Shown piece by piece: positions 58,885 through 64,000 of a stretch of 64,000 bases of DNA. Source of the stretch: Heliocybe sulcata. Its lineage: Eukaryota; Basidiomycota; Agaricomycetes; Gloeophyllales; Gloeophyllaceae. The notes below the pieces were generated by a model. That model was not told the origin of the DNA, did no database searches, and saw only the letters and a program-made list of their open reading frames with translations. The position numbers and the translations under genes are program-made. The first letter of the stretch is position 1; each line of letters starts with the position of its first letter. The stretch covers positions 1 through 64,000 of the forward strand of contig ML213542.1 in the NCBI GenBank assembly GCA_004369045.1, written 5' to 3'.

Positions 58885-60719
58885 GGAGGCGTATGGAGGT
58901 GACGGTATGGGGAGGTGGAGGCGGGGTGGGGCGGGAGGGAAGAAGAAAGTCAAGAAAAGAAAAAACGCCTATGTCAAGTCTCAGCTCGTGTCAAGTTCAA
59001 ATTTCGTATCAAGTTTCCATATCCTCGGCCGCGTTCTTCTTCAAAGCGTTCCGAGGGTTTCGTTGTTTGGCTTTTGGGAGCATCGGTATAATCTTCTATT
59101 GCGCGCTTGTTTCGAGAGTCGTCCATCCACTGTAGCCCAGCACTCATGCACGCACCATCCTACCACGCTCGTCCTGCCCACCGTCCAACTCCTTGGTCCA
59201 GAACCCCGACGCAGTCCCTCTCCTGGACCACTCAGGGAAGCTCATCCATGTTACGACGCTGCTGACACAGGTGGTGCGAGAGGACTTGATCACCCTCTTG
59301 CACCAGCGCCGGGGACTTGATCACCCCTGGCGCCCTTGGCTGAGTTGCACCTGTGCTCGGCCTTGGCCTTTCAGCGTCGCACTGTCTGACGGGGGACGTC
59401 CGTGATAGCGGGCGGACTTGCCAGTCGGTTAGGCGCGGTTCTTCGCTTGGATGCGGTCGCAAAGCCGAAGCTTGTGGCGGACGGTCTGGAATCCGACCTG
59501 AAGCCATGGACGACCGGCGTCTTCACGTGGACGGGCGAGCGGTTAGGACTTGGGATACGAGCCGTCACGCGCATGTCAATCAACCCGCGACGGCAACGCT
59601 CGAGAAGGCCTTCAAGCTTCAATCCCATCTCATCATATCCCTTGGACGCGCTAGATGGCTCGGTAACGGCTGGAAGTGGCGGAGGTGGCACGGATGCTGA
59701 GTTGAAGTGGATAGTCGTCTCAGGAAGCTTGCGCGCGATAGAAGATTGTTCCGGTGTTGGATGTTCCAGTATAGTTATAGCTTCACATTCCCTAGTTGTA
59801 CGCTTTTCATTTATGATTTGGAGATGAGTTTTCACGCGGCCCCGGAGGGAGGGAAGTCGTAAGGATCGATACAGATTGTGGCAAGGTATTACATCCTTCG
59901 CTGGAATGCCCAGGCGCGGCTCAAAGTGAAGGAAGTCAACTCATTCCAAATCTCATTATCAGGCGCGGAGGTTGCTGTGCGAACTCGAGTTTTAGACATC
60001 TCGATGCACGGTGCTTTATTGAGTCGATAGTCCCGTAGTGCTTGACATGAATCGTCGGGGACTGGAAGGAAAGGCCATTTCGCGCACCAGCGCCAAAAAT
60101 ATGGCAGATAAGAAAAGAAGACGACCATCATTGATGAATGCATTTCGTTGAGGATTTCTGTGGCGGAACTGAAACTTAAGCCACAACGCGGGTAAGGGTA
60201 TTTGGATACATGTGGGTGTCACGTGATGCGAGACGAGAATCGCTGTCCTCAATTTCGATTGTTATCTTGGTCCATATAACGGTCGCATCACCTTCCTCTA
60301 ATTGCAGTATTGCCTAGTGGTACTGCCTAGGAGGGTTCAAATGCGACGGTGGCCCTTGCAATGGCATCGATATCCAATACTTACCTATCCCCGTGAACGT
60401 GACCGTGCATGTGATCTTGTGACTCGTCCGCTTGGCACCACTACGTACACACTGCCCACCTCTAACTCGGACTCAAATTGAAGGGACAAGTCTCTGACAA
60501 CTCGGCTGACTGGATGTACGGGGCGGCGTGGCGACCTTCTGAAATCATGCGCCTGCGCAGAAGCGGAATAGAGTGGGTTATATTTGCTATCGTAACGTAA
60601 TATCTGGGCCAGCTCGCCCCATGCTTCGAAACCTGGAGTCCTGGCCATCCGAGCAATCGCGTCCTGGCCGTAGCGGTCGCCAGTTCATCCTCTGTCTCTC
60701 AAGTAGCAAATTGGATCCT
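58885..60719. other. Intergenic with one weak open frame
   Basis: About 1.8 kb between two plus-strand genes. Apart from the doubtful minus-strand frame at 59371-59835, nothing supportable is seen. Confidence 0.45.
59371..59835 (-). CDS. Doubtful small hypothetical protein
   Basis: An unspliced frame of 154 codons, MKTHLQIINEKRTTRECEAI at its start, Pro/Ser/Arg-rich in the second half, with no domain. The opposite strand is equally open (59402-59827), so one of the two is certainly a shadow and possibly both. Listed because it is the longest frame in this spacer. Confidence 0.2.
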   Translation of the reverse strand: MKTHLQIINEKRTTRECEAITILEHPTPEQSSIARKLPETTIHFNSASVPPPPLPAVTEPSSASKGYDEMGLKLEGLLERCRRGLIDMRVTARIPSPNRSPVHVKTPVVHGFRSDSRPSATSFGFATASKRRTAPNRLASPPAITDVPRQTVRR

Positions 60720-62223
60720 ATGTCTCTGAACGAATCAAGGCTTGCTATGAGCCGCACCATCGAACCGGAAACTCAGCTAGATCTGCGGGACCTTTCGTTG
60801 AAGGTGAGCAGGAATGTCGTAGTCAGTGGGTCAATCTTTACAAGTGCTAACCCATGGGCGAATGAAGGCTGATCATGGCAAGACGGACGTCGGACATCTT
60901 TTCCCAGAGCTACTACACGCGATATTCAGCTTCGCCTTCAACACCCTTGGCAACGATTTCGCGACCCTTCCCAGGGCCCATGCCGAGTCGTCCTGGCTGT
61001 CTCTGGGTGACAAGATATCCTGCAGTATGGTGTGCAAGCCCTGGAGGGATGCTGCAGTCCCGATGCTGTACGATCATGTGGTACTGCATTATGGCTCACA
61101 GCTAGTCAGTTTCCTCAGGACACTCAACAGCGGGTCCGACTCATTCGACTATAGGAGAATGGTCAAAAGCCTAAATGTGGATTTCAATGGCCATTGCACT
61201 GTACTTCATCAGATATTGGAGGACATACTGTTGCTGTGTCCCAATCTAGCCGCGCTGGCATACCACCCGTCGCAGAGAACTATATTATCTGACGAATCAG
61301 TACCTCTCAAGCGACTTGATCCATATTTGCTTACTCGCCTCTCGCTTGGGGGATACATAGAGTCAACGTCTGACTCGCTGCGATCCTTTCAAGAAGTATC
61401 CCGACTGCAAGTGAGGTCATCGCAGAGGAATCACCCTGTTAGCCTCCCCCACGTTACGACTCTTTTCCTGACCTTGGAGTCTAGTGTGACATCTATTCAT
61501 GCATTGTCGACTCCATCCTTAACAAGTCTTTCGATCAATTTTACCACCCCCTGGAATGATGACCCTTGCCAGGTGATACGGGAAATCACCGCGACCATAG
61601 GCCAATCTCTGCAGTTCCTGGATATTGCTTGGGATTGGGAGGGGGATAATGATGGTGGAACGCCTGGCATCTTTGATCTGAATATCATCGAACCTTGCCA
61701 AGTGCTGCGTCATCTGGTTGTACGTGGCGTATCCTCCTTCGTCGGCACCCATGCCAGCATCCGCTTCATCGACGTATGGCGGGATCTCATATCTATGCAT
61801 GAATGGAGGGAGGCAGAGCAGCTTGATCCGGAGGAGTTCATTGAGAATCAACTTCAGGTTGAGCTACTACGCCCGCATCTCCCCAACATTGCCAGAGTCA
61901 GGGTTTTCGACAGCTTTCTTCGAGATTGTATTCCCGACCTTCCCGCTATCTTACTTCCTATGGGATGCAAGGACACAGGTCGACGAGTACACGTCCTCGA
62001 CTGCGTCATCTGGGACACCCCGGCGATGGTTTTCGAGGAGTCTAGACTTGACCGAAAGGAGAGAGGAGTTCCTCTACCTCATATCATCGACGAATTTGTG
62101 TCGAAAGCGTACAAATATCTGGGCGTCAGTATTCCCGACTTCTCTGGTGTAGGCCTCAGTGATTGGGAGATCGAGGACACCGGCAGCCCGGAGTTATCCG
62201 AATATGAATCATATGACGATTGA
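60720..62223 (+). CDS. F-box protein
   Basis: Probably a substrate receptor of an SCF ubiquitin ligase. A short first exon (60720-60803, MSLNESRLAMSRTIEPETQL) is spliced over a 64-nt intron with a GCTAAC branch site to one long exon (60868-62223), 479 residues in all. The F-box is visible at residues of about 38-90: LFPELLHAIFSFAF...DKISCSMVCKPWRDAAVPML. The remainder resembles the irregular leucine-rich regions of Agaricomycete F-box proteins (LKSLNVDFNG-like and LTSLSINFTTPW), ending in an acidic tail. This is a large, fast-evolving family in mushrooms, and the target is unknown. An alternative start at 60826 is in frame but lacks the spliced N-terminus. Confidence 0.8.
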
Positions 62224-62479
62224 AGCCGTCCATATACTCGGGGAAACCAAGGCATGACACGGACGGCTGTTACCGTGACTGTTGATTAATGATTAACGGT
62301 GCACGTTGTAGCCTACATCTTACGCATCAACATTGTTCAGATATACTTCAGATGCTATGACCACACTCTCGAGATGCGTCATCTCTCTAAAATCTATAGA
62401 CACGTCCCTATTCTATTCCAAGACAGAAATATGTGAACAATCGGACTGTTCTTCAAAGTCGAGGCAGGTCACCTGAGTC

Positions 62480-64000
62480 ACATTGATATTCGACTTTCTT
62501 GCTTTCGTGAGGCCTGCAAAAGACGAGCTCGACGCACTCGAGAAGCTCGGAAACCCTGGTTGGAGCTGGGATACTACGATCAAGTACATGAGAAACGTAC
62601 CGGAATCCTCTTGCTACATCCTACAACCCGCATTCAAGCCTGAGCTCTCCATGATGCATGAAGAGCGAGCATTTTGATCCTGTTCCATTTTCTTCCGAGG
62701 ATGCGGGGTGCTACTGCGTCCAGCTCTGCACGGCGCAGATGGTGCTTCCCAGTGACTTGACAGCCCCACAGACCCTCGATTTATGCTCTGAAAGGTCCGA
62801 TTGCCAAATCATTCCCTCCACTCGTTACTAAGCTACATCCAGTAGTGTTGGATACGCTGTCGAACATAGGCCTCCCCCACAATCCAGACAATGTAGGATG
62901 TATCATTACTTTGAACTGACTTTGCTGATCCGCTACCAGAGCCAATGCGCGCCTGTTGGGACACTCCTTGTCCCGACGTCAGTTGACTCAAAGACATCCA
63001 CCCGATCCTATGCGGCATCTGCATATTTTGCCCCTAATGCTTCTCGTCCAAATTTTCTCGTCTTGACGGAAGCCTATGCCACCAAGGTAATGAGGCCTGT
63101 TATCTGCATCAGAATTCACTACGAGCTCACTAATTTCATCAGATACGTCTGGAAAAGATGGCAGGTGGTGCATATCGGTCTACCGGGGTCGAGTTCACAA
63201 AGGACAATAGTTCAGCTATAACTGGCGCCAAGAAAGAAGTTATCCTTGCTGCGGGTGAGTAGCTCAATCCATGCAGAATCTGATTTACGTAGGCATTTTC
63301 TGTAGGATCTTTCCAGACTCCTCAGCTGCTGGAACTGTCCGGTATCGGAAGGCAGGATATCCTCCAGTCACTGGGCCTACCGTGCCTCATTGACCTGCCA
63401 GGAGGCGGCGAGAACCTACGTACACATACATTTCCCTACTCAAAGTCGAAGATCTGAAATGGTCATTTATCTGTACTGCAAGAGGACCACTCGTTAACGC
63501 CTACGATCATGGAACTGAGTAAGGAGGTAGAATCGATCGAGGTTCTCTACAGCGACGAAGGACTCAAAGCCCAGCAAGAGCTTTAGTAAGTCCTATTAGG
63601 GTCTCATGGGGAATATGAAGAATAATATATTATATCCGACCTTACAGTGGCCAGGCCACAGGAATTCTCGCTGGTATTCCTTCCGCAACTTTCGCCTTCA
63701 TACCTGGGAAGGTCTTCGGCTCAAACCAGGACTTGAAGAAATGGGAAGACCTATGCAAAATCGACGGGTCTGCCCCAGAAGTCTTCTCGAATACACCTAC
63801 TTCTGTCAAGAAGGGTATCCAGAAGCAGTACGAAATTATGCGCGGCTGGATTGACAATGAGAACCACCCGTTAGGACAGTACGTACACTGCTCGTGCCCG
63901 ATATCGCTTCCGCCGATGCTATCACAGGCTCTTAAACATCAACAGTCATTTACCCATTCCGGGACTCACCGTCGACCCGAGCAAGCGGTACACGACGTTT
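62480..64000 (+). pseudogene. GMC oxidoreductase remnant without FAD-binding N-terminus
   Basis: GMC enzymes (aryl-alcohol, glucose or methanol oxidases) bind FAD with an N-terminal GxGxxG fold. Here the first recognisable block, LAFVRPAKDELDALEKLGNP with GWSWDTTIKYM, already lies at about residue 100 of the family. The preceding F-box gene leaves no room for the missing part. Later blocks are in order: GLPHNPDN, DSKTSTRSYAASAYF, VLTEAYATK, GVEFT...KKEVILAAGSFQTPQL, LELSGIGRQDIL and LPGGGENL. Near the end come FAFIPGKVF and PIPGLTVDPS. Between about 62640 and 62890 the reading frame is not continuous on any simple splicing, and an HGADG trace of the HGT/SxGP block is seen. It looks like a 5'-truncated, decaying gene; the 3' part continues past the window. 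Confidence 0.7.

Overview
The window reads as nuclear DNA of a mushroom-forming basidiomycete (Agaricomycetes). Supporting signs are densely packed genes cut by many short GT-AG introns (mostly 45-65 nt), two actin paralogs of the act1/act2 type known from this class, a basidiomycete-style P450, an F-box/LRR-like gene, and old LTR elements including a chromodomain Gypsy. I cannot name the species.

Positions 1-22,100 are a repeat island, poor in CpG and without an intact host gene. Its backbone is one fossil Gypsy chromovirus (2036-14255) with recognisable LTRs and target-site duplication. It was hit by five later insertions: a long inverted-repeat (foldback) element, two solo LTRs of a second family (LTR-B), a solo 153-bp Copia-type LTR, and a gag-only Copia-type element bounded by the same 153-bp LTR. 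To the right lie a decayed unknown ORF, a fossil integrase-core gene split by another LTR-B, a tRNA-like (SINE-head-like) sequence, and a third inverted LTR-B copy. LTR-B copies carry 4-bp target duplications and differ strongly in CpG content, which looks like an age series.

From about 22.2 kb the texture changes to compact, GC-rich host genes: coilin (-), Sec63 (+, divergent, 88 bp apart), the KEOPS subunit Cgi121 (+), uracil phosphoribosyltransferase (-), a cytochrome P450 (-), a 2.7-kb stretch with no supportable gene, the rRNA methyltransferase Nep1/Emg1 (+), a Sec14-like lipid-transfer protein (+), mitochondrial SCO1 (-), a second actin act2 (+), proteasome subunit Rpn10 (-), the canonical actin act1 (+), a secreted GH78 alpha-L-rhamnosidase-like enzyme (+) convergent with an MFS sugar transporter (-), a small acidic unknown protein (-), chaperonin CCT2 (+), an unknown single-pass protein with an internal tandem repeat (+), an F-box protein (+), and the remains of a GMC oxidoreductase without its FAD-binding N-terminus (+, running off the end).

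Most of these are single-copy housekeeping functions: snRNP bodies, ER translocation, tRNA modification, pyrimidine salvage, ribosome biogenesis, Golgi lipid transfer, cytochrome oxidase assembly, cytoskeleton, proteasome and chaperonin. The GH78/transporter pair and the P450 are the accessory metabolic genes. Exon joins were worked out by reading frame, splice signals and remembered family sequence only; no database search was run.
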